Of a stretch of 8,263 bases of DNA, positions 1 to 5,414 are shown in pieces. Numbering within the stretch: position 1 is the stretch's first letter; every line of letters starts with the position of its first letter. Source of the stretch: Treponema sp. GTDB lineage: Bacteria; Spirochaetota; Spirochaetia; Treponematales; Treponemataceae. The notes beneath the pieces were generated by a model. It did no database searches. It was not told the origin of the DNA and saw nothing but the letters and a program-made list of their open reading frames with translations. The DNA is taken from the NCBI GenBank assembly GCA_017622055.1, contig JAGARY010000288.1, positions 1 through 8,263 on the forward strand, read 5' to 3'. The translations under genes were made by a program, and so were the position numbers.

Positions 1-1795
1 CAGCAAGAGCAATAACAACAAAACCAATTATATTTTGGAAAGTATTTGATTTTTTATAAAAAAGAATAAGCAATAAGGCTAAAACAAAACAAAGAGTAAA
101 ACCGTAATACCATGGCCAATATGTAATAAATGATTGTGTCAAAATTGTGTTTAATAAATTAGCATGCAAACCAACATTGTAATATTGTTTTTCCAAAGAT
201 GTGGCACCAATATCTGTTGTTGATGTGGCTGTATTTCCAATAATACAAATTGCATCTTTAAATTTTAATTTAGATTCAGAAAAAATTTCGTTATAGTGTT
301 TTAAAGTTTGTTCCAAAACATCAAAATCTTCATTCAAGTATGCCTTCAATTGGGTAATTATTTCTTGATTTTCACTTTGCCCTAAACTAAGCAATTTTTC
401 TATTAATACATCTTTATATTTTTTTTCAACAAAATCTTTTAACATGCTATAAAACATTTGTCTTGAAGAAAAATATTGTTTGTATTCATCATCAGTTATT
501 CCATCTAAAGACTTTCCTTCTTTAGAAAAACCTGTACAATTAGCTAACATTTTTTCTTTTTCTGCAGAAATATTTGAATACAAATCAATTAAAAATCTAC
601 ATTCAGAAATTGCTGGTAATTCAAAGCCATTATCATCAAAAGCAAAATCACTAGCATCAATAATTATATTATTTAAACAACTAACAATTTGATTTTCATA
701 TTGATCTAAATATATCAAGTTGATTATTGGTTCGCAATTAAATGAATCATAAATATTGCCTTTTCTATAATTAACAAGAACACAACCATGATTATCTAAA
801 GGAATTGAAATATCTTTTCTCTCTTTTGAATTAGGTAAAAGTACATTTTTTACTATTAAAGAATTATTAGTTCTAACAAGAGAAGATGAATCAACTAAAT
901 CTAAAAATGGAGAAAAAACTAATTGAGCTAAATAATAATTATTTTGAAAACTTAATAATTCAAATCTTCTTCTAACACCATCACTATCTACAACAGAGTT
1001 TGTAAAACCAACTCCATGAGCTCTTGTTATAAGTTTGTGTAATGCAGGAGTAAATCCTTTTGTTTTATTTTCATAAGTTTGAAGAAAGTTAAAATCATTA
1101 TCTATATTAACTCTATACAAAGGATCATTTACATTTTGCAATAAAAATCTATTGTTTATATATTCAACTTCTGAAAGTGTTGGACTGTATCCTAAATTGA
1201 TGTGATTAATTGTTAAATATGAATTTCCAAAAAATTGCAAACATTGTGCAAAATATTCATCATTATCTCTTGAAATATTTGAACCAATGTAATCTGTTAA
1301 TTCTGTAAAAACAGGATTAATAACAGAAGTTATCATTTCATTTGTTAAATTTGGTAATTCTTCATTTGAATAATATCCTGTAGAAATTGCATCAGAAACT
1401 TGAAGTAATGCATCAGAAACATTAGTTCTTGCAGAATTTATACTAGAATCAATTTTTTTCTGGGCAGATGGAGCAATTCCATTTTTAGATGGAGAAATAT
1501 ACTCAATATCGAATACAGCATATTTTGCTTCAAGTTCTTTCATTCTTAATAAGGCATCTGCAATAACATCCCTACTCCATGGCCATTCACCTAGAGTTTC
1601 AATTGAAATATCATCAATTTCTACAAGCAAAATATTTTCGGTTTTTGGAGGTTCTTTTTTTATTTTAAGAATTGAATCATAAAATCTGTAATCTAATTTT
1701 TGAAAAATATCAAAATAACAACATACAGATAAAACTAATGAAAAGAAAATTGTAATAATTAAATTAATATATAAACTTTTAGGTTTTGATTTCAC
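1..1795 (-). CDS. CHASE2-domain membrane sensor, probably an adenylate/guanylate cyclase (C-terminus outside window)
   Basis: I translated this frame by hand: it is open for 598 codons from GTG at 1795 to the left edge. Residues about 8-25 form a membrane anchor. The extracytoplasmic part matches the CHASE2 family: LLVEIDD (56-62) followed by EWPWSRD (70-76), then FDIEYISPS, HGVGFTNSVVDSDGVRRR (260-277), IPLDNHGCVLVNYRKG (331-346), IIGNTATSTTDIGATS (518-533) and VGLHANLLNTIL (541-552). Hydrophobic segments begin at about 562 and 588, where CHASE2 proteins carry their C-terminal transmembrane helices. CHASE2 is a periplasmic sensor usually joined to a class III nucleotide cyclase, and sometimes to a kinase or GGDEF domain. 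Cyclase is the likeliest output in treponemes, but that is inference because the output domain is not visible. About 165 residues (347-512) with Cys354, 373, 399 and 420 separate two conserved blocks that are normally close. GTG is the only plausible start: a stop lies five codons upstream and no ATG, GTG or TTG follows for over 50 codons. There is no Shine-Dalgarno. Confidence 0.88.
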   Translation of the reverse strand, partial: MKSKPKSLYINLIITIFFSLVLSVCCYFDIFQKLDYRFYDSILKIKKEPPKTENILLVEIDDISIETLGEWPWSRDVIADALLRMKELEAKYAVFDIEYISPSKNGIAPSAQKKIDSSINSARTNVSDALLQVSDAISTGYYSNEELPNLTNEMITSVINPVFTELTDYIGSNISRDNDEYFAQCLQFFGNSYLTINHINLGYSPTLSEVEYINNRFLLQNVNDPLYRVNIDNDFNFLQTYENKTKGFTPALHKLITRAHGVGFTNSVVDSDGVRRRFELLSFQNNYYLAQLVFSPFLDLVDSSSLVRTNNSLIVKNVLLPNSKERKDISIPLDNHGCVLVNYRKGNIYDSFNCEPIINLIYLDQYENQIVSCLNNIIIDASDFAFDDNGFELPAISECRFLIDLYSNISAEKEKMLANCTGFSKEGKSLDGITDDEYKQYFSSRQMFYSMLKDFVEKKYKDVLIEKLLSLGQSENQEIITQLKAYLNEDFDVLEQTLKHYNEIFSESKLKFKDAICIIGNTATSTTDIGATSLEKQYYNVGLHANLLNTILTQSFITYWPWYYGFTLCFVLALLLILFYKKSNTFQNIIGFVVIALA

Positions 1796-1801
1796 AAATA
1801 A

Positions 1802-1830
1802 ATTATATCAAACTTTTAATTATATGTAAA
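1802..1830 (-). promoter_or_regulatory. Promoter of the CHASE2 gene, probably giving a leaderless mRNA
   Basis: On the minus strand, TTTACA (1830-1825) is followed by 17 bases and a perfect TATAAT (1807-1802). This is 5/6 and 6/6 to the sigma-70-type consensus at the ideal spacing. Transcription would start about 7 bases after the -10 box, which is the G of the GTG start codon at 1795. The promoter lies in the 44 bases between the rnc stop and the GTG. AT-rich DNA yields chance TATAAT boxes, so the spacing is the main support. Confidence 0.6.
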
Positions 1831-1839
1831 ATCAGAATT

Positions 1840-2538
1840 TTAAATTTGTTCTTTTTTTAGAAAATCCAAAGCTTTTTTTGCAACTTTTTGTTCTGCTTCT
1901 TTTTTTGATTTTCCTTTTTCAGGCCCTAAAACAAAGTCATTAATTTGTACAACAATTTCAAATGTTTGATTATGATCTGGCCCACTTTTTTTGATTACTT
2001 CATATTTTGGGAAAGATTTATATTTTTTTTGAACTTCTTCTTGGAGCAAAGTTTTATAATCTTTCATTCCTTCTTTGCAAATTAGTTCAATTTCAGGCAC
2101 AATAAATGATAAAACATATTTTTCTGCATTTTCATAACCAGAATCTAAATAATAGGCTCCAATTATGGCTTCCATACAGTCTGCAAGTAAAGCAGGTTTT
2201 TCACTTCCTCCACTTAATTTTTCGCCTTTTCCCAAAACTAATAATTTATCTATTCCTATTTTTTTTGCAATTGAAGCTAAAGTCTTTTCTGAAACAACAG
2301 CTGATTTTATTTTTGCAAGTTCCCCTTCTGGATTTTCAAAATTTTTATAAAGATATGAAGCAGTTGCAAATCCTAAAACTGAATCTCCTAAAAATTCTAA
2401 CCTTTCATTACTTTTTACATTGTGAACTTCATTTTGAATTGATCTATGATAAAATGCTTGGTCCAACAACTCCAAATTTTTAAATTTTATTCCTACATTT
2501 TTACAAAACCCTAATAAATGTTCTTTTTTATTTATCAT
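1840..2538 (-). CDS. rnc: Ribonuclease III
   Basis: Double-strand-specific endoribonuclease that processes the rRNA precursor and some mRNAs in the cytoplasm. The 232-residue length is normal. The N-terminal RNase III domain carries the signature NERLEFLGDSVL (44-55), which holds acidic metal-site residues Glu45, Glu48 and Asp52. The second metal-site block is LLADCMEAIIGA (117-128), with Asp120 and Glu123 matching the catalytic pair of the family. A double-stranded RNA binding domain fills about 158-229 and ends in the typical GKSKKEAEQKVAKKAL helix. ATG at 2538 has GAGG 7 bases upstream. The gene follows acpP, a common bacterial arrangement, but a terminator and a candidate promoter lie between them, so it may be its own unit. 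No catalytic residue appears to be missing. Confidence 0.97.
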   Translation of the reverse strand: MINKKEHLLGFCKNVGIKFKNLELLDQAFYHRSIQNEVHNVKSNERLEFLGDSVLGFATASYLYKNFENPEGELAKIKSAVVSEKTLASIAKKIGIDKLLVLGKGEKLSGGSEKPALLADCMEAIIGAYYLDSGYENAEKYVLSFIVPEIELICKEGMKDYKTLLQEEVQKKYKSFPKYEVIKKSGPDHNQTFEIVVQINDFVLGPEKGKSKKEAEQKVAKKALDFLKKEQI

Positions 2539-2556
2539 AAAAATACCTCAATTCTA

Positions 2557-2585
2557 AATATAATAATACTTTATAAAAATGTAAA
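2557..2585 (-). promoter_or_regulatory. Candidate promoter of rnc
   Basis: On the minus strand TTTACA (2585-2580) is followed by 17 bases and TATATT (2562-2557). The -35 box overlaps the T-run of the acpP terminator. The predicted start would leave a leader of only about a dozen bases, beginning close to the GAGG ribosome binding site. The spacing is ideal, but the sequence is AT-rich, so confidence is moderate. Confidence 0.45.
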
Positions 2586-2615
2586 AAAAAAGGTACAAGC
2601 AAAAACTTGTACCTT
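2583..2615 (-). terminator. Intrinsic terminator after acpP
   Basis: A perfect 10-base-pair stem, AAGGTACAAG (2590-2599) with CTTGTACCTT (2606-2615), has a 6-base loop. In the acpP direction it runs into a T-run over 2589-2583. It ends the rpmF-acpP transcript 30 bases past the acpP stop codon. The plus-strand side has no long T-run, so it acts mainly on the minus strand. Confidence 0.85.
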
Positions 2616-2644
2616 CGTAAATAAATCATCTACAATATAAAAAA

Positions 2645-2878
2645 CTATTGTTGTGATTTAATATAGTCATAAGCATCACGAACTGTTTCAAATTCATTTG
2701 CTTTTTCATCAGGAATGTTTACTCCTAATTCTTCTTGGATAGCATATACTAATTCGTATGTATCAAGACTATCTGCTCCAAGATCATTTCTGAAAGATGA
2801 ATCCAAAGTAATTTTTGCTTCATCAATATCCAACTTTTCTGCGATTAATTTTTGAATTTTTTCAAACAATTCGTCCAT
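2645..2878 (-). CDS. acpP: Acyl carrier protein
   Basis: Small acidic carrier (77 residues, normal length) that holds growing fatty acyl chains during type II fatty acid synthesis in the cytoplasm. The phosphopantetheine attachment motif is LGADSLD (33-39), with Ser37 as the site to which the CoA-derived arm is added by holo-ACP synthase. The rest matches the four-helix ACP fold, including the acidic recognition helix DSLDTYELVYAIQEELG (36-52). ATG at 2878 has AGGAG 6 bases upstream. The gene starts 17 bases after the rpmF stop, so the two are cotranscribed; an intrinsic terminator follows. The coaD gene just upstream makes the coenzyme that supplies the ACP prosthetic group, a loose functional link. 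Confidence 0.97.
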   Translation of the reverse strand: MDELFEKIQKLIAEKLDIDEAKITLDSSFRNDLGADSLDTYELVYAIQEELGVNIPDEKANEFETVRDAYDYIKSQQ

Positions 2879-2895
2879 CTTTTACTCCTATTTAA

Positions 2896-3084
2896 TTAAG
2901 CCTTTGTTTCTGGTGTAATCACCTGACGACCACGGTAAAAACCGCATTTTGGGCAAACATGATGTGATTGAACTAAATTACCACAGTTGTTGCATTCAAC
3001 TAATTGTGGAGCTTCAAGTTTCATGTTAATGCTCTGACGTCTTTTTGTAACAGCTTTAGATGTTTTACTTCTTGGTACTGCCAT
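2896..3084 (-). CDS. rpmF: 50S ribosomal protein L32
   Basis: Small basic protein of the large ribosomal subunit, 62 residues. The N-terminus MAVPRSKTSKAVTKRR is typical of L32. The zinc-ribbon form is intact: Cys31 and Cys34 (CNNC), Cys44 and Cys47 (CPKC), so this is the zinc-binding version rather than the cysteine-free paralogue some bacteria carry. ATG at 3084 has GTGAGG a few bases upstream. It is the first gene of a two-gene unit with acpP. Many bacteria place plsX and fabH between rpmF and acpP; they are absent here. Two strong promoters lie upstream, which fits the high demand for both products. Confidence 0.97.
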   Translation of the reverse strand: MAVPRSKTSKAVTKRRQSINMKLEAPQLVECNNCGNLVQSHHVCPKCGFYRGRQVITPETKA

Positions 3085-3126
3085 ATATATAACCTCACTT
3101 TAATTTTATCTGATAAAACTTTAGTT

Positions 3127-3156
3127 ATAATACAATAGTTCCAATCAGAGTGTCAA
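3127..3156 (-). promoter_or_regulatory. rpmF-acpP promoter, proximal
   Basis: On the minus strand a consensus TTGACA (3156-3151) is followed by 18 bases and TATTAT (3132-3127). Transcription would start near 3120, giving a leader of about 35 bases that includes the rpmF ribosome binding site. Confidence 0.65.
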
Positions 3157-3159
3157 CTC

Positions 3160-3187
3160 ATTATAACAAAAATAATTATTTTGTCAA
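3160..3187 (-). promoter_or_regulatory. rpmF-acpP promoter, distal, extended -10
   Basis: On the minus strand a consensus TTGACA (3187-3182) is followed by 16 bases and a consensus TATAAT (3165-3160), preceded by TG at 3168-3167 in the extended -10 position. It sits 4 bases upstream of the -35 box of the proximal promoter. A weak 7-base-pair AT hairpin (3188-3194 with 3200-3206) lies between it and the coaD stop and might partly terminate coaD transcripts. Confidence 0.7.
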
Positions 3188-3218
3188 ACAAATTCTTAAA
3201 ATTTGTCATTTAAATTCA

Positions 3219-3698
3219 TTATTTTTTGAATTTTTCTTTAAGAGCATCCTCTACAATCTTTGGAACCATTCTACTAATATCTCCACCAAAAAAAGCAAGT
3301 TCCTTAATTGATGAAGATTTTACAATTGTATATTTTTCTTTTGATTGTAAAAAGATTGTTTCAATATCTGGATTTAAGTTTTGATTCATTAAAGCCAAAT
3401 CAAATTCATAAGCAAAATCGTTTGTAGAACGCACTCCTCTAATTAAAACATTTGCATTTACACTTTTTGCATAATTTACAATCAAGCCTGAATAACTATG
3501 AACTGTTACATTTTTAAATTTTGTAACAAGACTAGCCATCATTTCTAATCTTTCTTTTTCTGAAAACATATATTTTTTTTCAGGATTTACAGAAATTACA
3601 ACATCAAGTTTATCACACAATGCTGCAGCTCTTTCAATAATATCTAAATGTCCATTTGTTGGCGGATCAAAAGATCCAGCAAATACTGCGTTAGTCAT
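3219..3698 (-). CDS. coaD: Phosphopantetheine adenylyltransferase
   Basis: Catalyses the fourth step of coenzyme A synthesis, joining ATP and 4'-phosphopantetheine to give dephospho-CoA and pyrophosphate. The 159-residue length is standard. The nucleotidyltransferase motif is AGSFDPPTNGHLDII (7-21), with the T/HxGH box at Thr14-His17. Other family blocks are LIRGVRSTNDFAYEFDLALM (85-104), which contains the substrate-binding arginines, and SSSIKELA near the C-terminus. ATG at 3698 is fixed by the N-terminal motif, yet no Shine-Dalgarno is in range (the nearest GAG is about 13 bases away). I see no convincing promoter. It is transcribed away from the lipoprotein gene across a 54-base gap, and toward rpmF. 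Confidence 0.96.
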   Translation of the reverse strand: MTNAVFAGSFDPPTNGHLDIIERAAALCDKLDVVISVNPEKKYMFSEKERLEMMASLVTKFKNVTVHSYSGLIVNYAKSVNANVLIRGVRSTNDFAYEFDLALMNQNLNPDIETIFLQSKEKYTIVKSSSIKELAFFGGDISRMVPKIVEDALKEKFKK

Positions 3699-3717
3699 AA
3701 TATATTGTTTAACTCAT

Positions 3718-3746
3718 TTGACGAAATGTCGCAATAGATGTAATAT
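3718..3746 (+). promoter_or_regulatory. Promoter of the lipoprotein gene, probably leaderless
   Basis: TTGACG (3718-3723) is followed by 17 bases and TAATAT (3741-3746). The -10 box ends 6 bases before ATG at 3753, so the expected transcription start coincides with the start codon. An imperfect dyad, TTGaCGA with TCGCAA, overlaps the -35 box (3718-3734). The -10 match is only 4/6. Confidence 0.45.
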
Positions 3747-3752
3747 AAGCCT

Positions 3753-4379
3753 ATGAAATTATTTACTAAATTTTTATTTTTACTAACTTTACCAATTAGT
3801 TTTTTACTTTTTTCATGTGGTTCAACTCCAAAAGTTGAAGAGAAAGAAATTCAAGCACCAGAAAAAGTAATTGTGCAAGAAGAACCAGAAGAAATTATTG
3901 ATAATTCTGATGATGTAATTTTAATTGACGAAGTTGTAGTTGATGAAACAGAAGAAGAATATTTGCGTTCTATCAATAATCTTCAAGCTGAAGAAGTTGT
4001 AACAAAATCAGAATTTGAAGAAGATAAAGCCGCAATTTTAGCAATCATTGAAGATCTTGCAGAAATTATGGAAGAAGAAGATTTTAATGCTTGGATGAAT
4101 TATATTTCAAAAGATTCAAAAACTTATTATTCAAATCCAAAAAACATTAGAAAAGCACAGAAAAAACTTCCAGATAAAACTTTGCAATTGTATGGAATTA
4201 AAGATTATTTTAAACATGTATTTATTCCGGCAAGAAAAAACAGACGAGTTGATGAAATTAGATACATTTCTAAATCTTATGTAAAAGCTGTTCAAGTAAA
4301 AGATGATTCATCAATTGTTGTTTATTACTACTTTGTAAAAGAAAATGGAAAGTGGATTGTTCACATTCCTGAATTATAA
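3753..4379 (+). CDS. Acidic lipoprotein of unknown function
   Basis: I do not recognise a named family. The 208-residue product begins with a lysine-containing n-region, a hydrophobic stretch (7-20) and LLFSC, a spirochaete-style lipobox, so Cys22 should be lipidated after signal peptidase II cleavage and the protein anchored in a membrane. Residues about 28-90 form a very acidic, probably disordered linker rich in Glu and Asp. The C-terminal part (88-208) looks folded: helix EDKAAILAIIEDLAEIMEE (90-108), then FNAWMNYISKDSKTYYSNP, an Arg/Lys-rich block (159-165), and strands ending in SIVVYYYFVKENGKWIVHIP (187-206). The helix-then-strand order with a closing GKWIV strand resembles NTF2/SnoaL-like folds, a guess from shape only. 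There is no Shine-Dalgarno, and the promoter abuts the ATG. Another exported protein follows 75 bases downstream. Confidence 0.85.
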   Translation: MKLFTKFLFLLTLPISFLLFSCGSTPKVEEKEIQAPEKVIVQEEPEEIIDNSDDVILIDEVVVDETEEEYLRSINNLQAEEVVTKSEFEEDKAAILAIIEDLAEIMEEEDFNAWMNYISKDSKTYYSNPKNIRKAQKKLPDKTLQLYGIKDYFKHVFIPARKNRRVDEIRYISKSYVKAVQVKDDSSIVVYYYFVKENGKWIVHIPEL

Positions 4380-4383
4380 TTCA

Positions 4384-4412
4384 TTGATTTTTTAACATAT
4401 ATGTTTTATAAT
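4384..4412 (+). promoter_or_regulatory. Promoter of the HEAT-like gene
   Basis: TTGATT (4384-4389) is followed by 17 bases and a perfect TATAAT (4407-4412). The predicted start is near 4419, giving a leader of about 36 bases that contains the GGAGG ribosome binding site. The -35 box starts 4 bases after the lipoprotein stop codon. Confidence 0.6.
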
Positions 4413-4437
4413 TTAGAAGTTAACAAAAAATGTTAAC
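4394..4437 (+). promoter_or_regulatory. Two similar dyads over the promoter and start site (operator-like)
   Basis: A perfect 12-base palindrome, AACATATATGTT (4394-4405), fills the spacer between the -35 and -10 boxes. A second dyad, GTTAACA (4419-4425) with TGTTAAC (4431-4437) around AAAAA, lies at the predicted transcription start. Both share the half-site TTAACA...TGTT. Centres are 28-29 bases apart. The second dyad, followed by five Ts (4440-4444), could instead be a weak terminator for the lipoprotein gene or an mRNA 5' hairpin. Confidence 0.4.
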
Positions 4438-4454
4438 GATTTTTGGAGGATAAA

Positions 4455-5261
4455 ATGAAATTAACTAGAAAAGTTATTCTATCTGCATTATTGCTTACTT
4501 TTACAAGCTTTACATTTGCTCAGCAACAAACTGTGAAAAAAAATAATGAAACTAAAAAAGAAACTCAAGAAGAAGAAACATCTGTTGAAGATGAATATCT
4601 TAATGATGTTGATGGTGAAATTATCACAACATTGGCAGATTCTGATGAATACGACAATAAATTAGTTGCTTTACAATATTTGCAAGCAGCAATTGATGAT
4701 GGAAATACTTCAGAAGCAGTAATTGCTGCATTAGACAAACTTGCTGGAGAAGGATTAAACAATCAATCAAGAACTAAAGGCCGCTTAATGAATAACTTCC
4801 CAGAAATTAGACGTCAAGCATGTTTATTAATGGCAAAAGTTCCTACAGAACATTCAAAAAATACTTTAATTTCAATTGCTGTAGCAGACAATGAACCAAT
4901 GGTAATTGCTGCTGCATGTAAATCTTTAGGAGAAATTGGTATTAATGAAAATGACGAAACTGTTGAAGCAATTGCATTTGCAAACAGAAGAAACCAAGTT
5001 TTAAATCCAACAAGTAGTTTGGCTTTAGAAGTTTTGAATGCTTTTGAAGTTTTGGCAGATTCAACAGAAAACAAAAAAACAATGATTGATGCAATTGCTA
5101 GAATTTCAGTTGATCACAAATATGTAACACCTGTTAGACAAAAAGCACAAAAATTATTAAAATCACTTTCATCTTCAAATTCAGATGATTCTGAAAAAAA
5201 AGATAAAAAAAATAAAAAGAACAATAATACAGAATCAGAAACTATAGAAGTAGAAAAATAA
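4455..5261 (+). CDS. Exported HEAT-like repeat protein of unknown function
   Basis: The 268-residue product starts with a signal peptide: MKLTRK, a hydrophobic core (7-18) and TFA before QQQ, so signal peptidase I probably cuts after Ala22 and the protein is periplasmic or secreted. Residues 27-68 are acidic and low-complexity. From about 68 to 237 paired helices resemble HEAT/Armadillo repeats: PEIRRQACLLMAKVP (116-130), PMVIAAACKSLGEIG (148-162), SLALEVLNAFEVLAD (188-202) and TPVRQKAQKLLKSL (225-238). Such repeats usually bind other proteins. The last 30 residues are Lys/Asn/Ser/Glu-rich and probably disordered. I chose ATG at 4455 because GGAGG lies 5 bases upstream (4445-4449); an in-frame TTG at 4443 overlaps that site and is unlikely. 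It has its own promoter and a GC-rich terminator. Function is unknown; pairing with the lipoprotein upstream hints at a shared envelope role. Confidence 0.85.
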   Translation: MKLTRKVILSALLLTFTSFTFAQQQTVKKNNETKKETQEEETSVEDEYLNDVDGEIITTLADSDEYDNKLVALQYLQAAIDDGNTSEAVIAALDKLAGEGLNNQSRTKGRLMNNFPEIRRQACLLMAKVPTEHSKNTLISIAVADNEPMVIAAACKSLGEIGINENDETVEAIAFANRRNQVLNPTSSLALEVLNAFEVLADSTENKKTMIDAIARISVDHKYVTPVRQKAQKLLKSLSSSNSDDSEKKDKKNKKNNNTESETIEVEK

Positions 5262-5270
5262 TAAATAAAT

Positions 5271-5319
5271 ACGTCCGGTCAAGGCACGCTTTGCTCAAGG
5301 CCTTGACTCGGCCGTTTTT
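5271..5319 (+). terminator. GC-rich intrinsic terminator of the HEAT-like gene, possibly a dispersed palindrome
   Basis: The stem pairs GTCAAGGC (5278-5285) with GCCTTGAC (5300-5307). It extends through CCG with CGG and ACG with CGT, interrupted by one bulge and one mismatch, and is followed by five Ts (5315-5319). The loop is 5286-5299. It also contains a perfect palindrome, TCAAGGCCTTGA (5295-5306). It begins 10 bases after the stop codon. Its GC content is far above the surrounding DNA. Confidence 0.75.
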
Positions 5320-5341
5320 AGGGTTTGTATTAAACCCTAAA
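5317..5341. other. Perfect hairpin in the maf upstream region
   Basis: TTTAGGGTTT (5317-5326) pairs with AAACCCTAAA (5332-5341) around the loop GTATT, a perfect 10-base-pair stem with no T-run after it. A competing 6-base-pair hairpin, CTAAAT (5337-5342) with ATTTAG (5347-5352), shares its right arm, so the two RNA structures would exclude each other. The left edge uses the last Ts of the preceding terminator. Confidence 0.5.
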
Positions 5342-5353
5342 TCAAAATTTAGA

Positions 5354-5404
5354 AAGAGCTGTCAAATTCAATCTTATTTCTTGTTTTTGACAGTTCTTTT
5401 TTTT
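5354..5404 (+). terminator. Terminator-like hairpin ending at the maf ribosome binding site (possible attenuator)
   Basis: AAGAGCTGTCAAA (5354-5366) pairs with TTTGACAGTTCTT (5386-5398), 13 base pairs including one G-U, around a 19-base loop. A run of eight Ts follows (5397-5404). The T-run directly touches the AGGA ribosome binding site of maf (5405-5408). As RNA this would end transcription just before maf unless the stem is prevented from forming. It may be a second terminator for the HEAT-like gene or a leader attenuator for maf. Confidence 0.65.
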
Positions 5405-5414
5405 AGGAAAAATT

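Noticed and set aside
480..692. A 70-codon plus-strand open frame inside the CHASE2 gene
   Set aside because: It lies wholly antisense to a continuous coding frame with recognised motifs, has no ribosome binding site and no recognisable product.
2106..2483. A 125-codon plus-strand open frame opposite rnc
   Set aside because: It is antisense to conserved RNase III sequence, and its Leu/Phe-rich product is what reading AT-rich DNA backwards gives.
3188..3206. ACAAATT/AATTTGT hairpin after coaD as a terminator
   Set aside because: The stem is only 7 base pairs with one G-C pair and lacks a proper T-run; it overlaps the distal rpmF promoter instead.
3699..3717. A leaderless promoter for coaD (TTGCGA, 17 bases, TAAACA)
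   Set aside because: The -10 match is only 3/6, so I do not call it, although the gene lacks a Shine-Dalgarno.
4443..4454. Upstream TTG start for the HEAT-like protein
   Set aside because: The TTG overlaps the GGAGG ribosome binding site; ATG at 4455 has the right spacing and gives a clean signal peptide.
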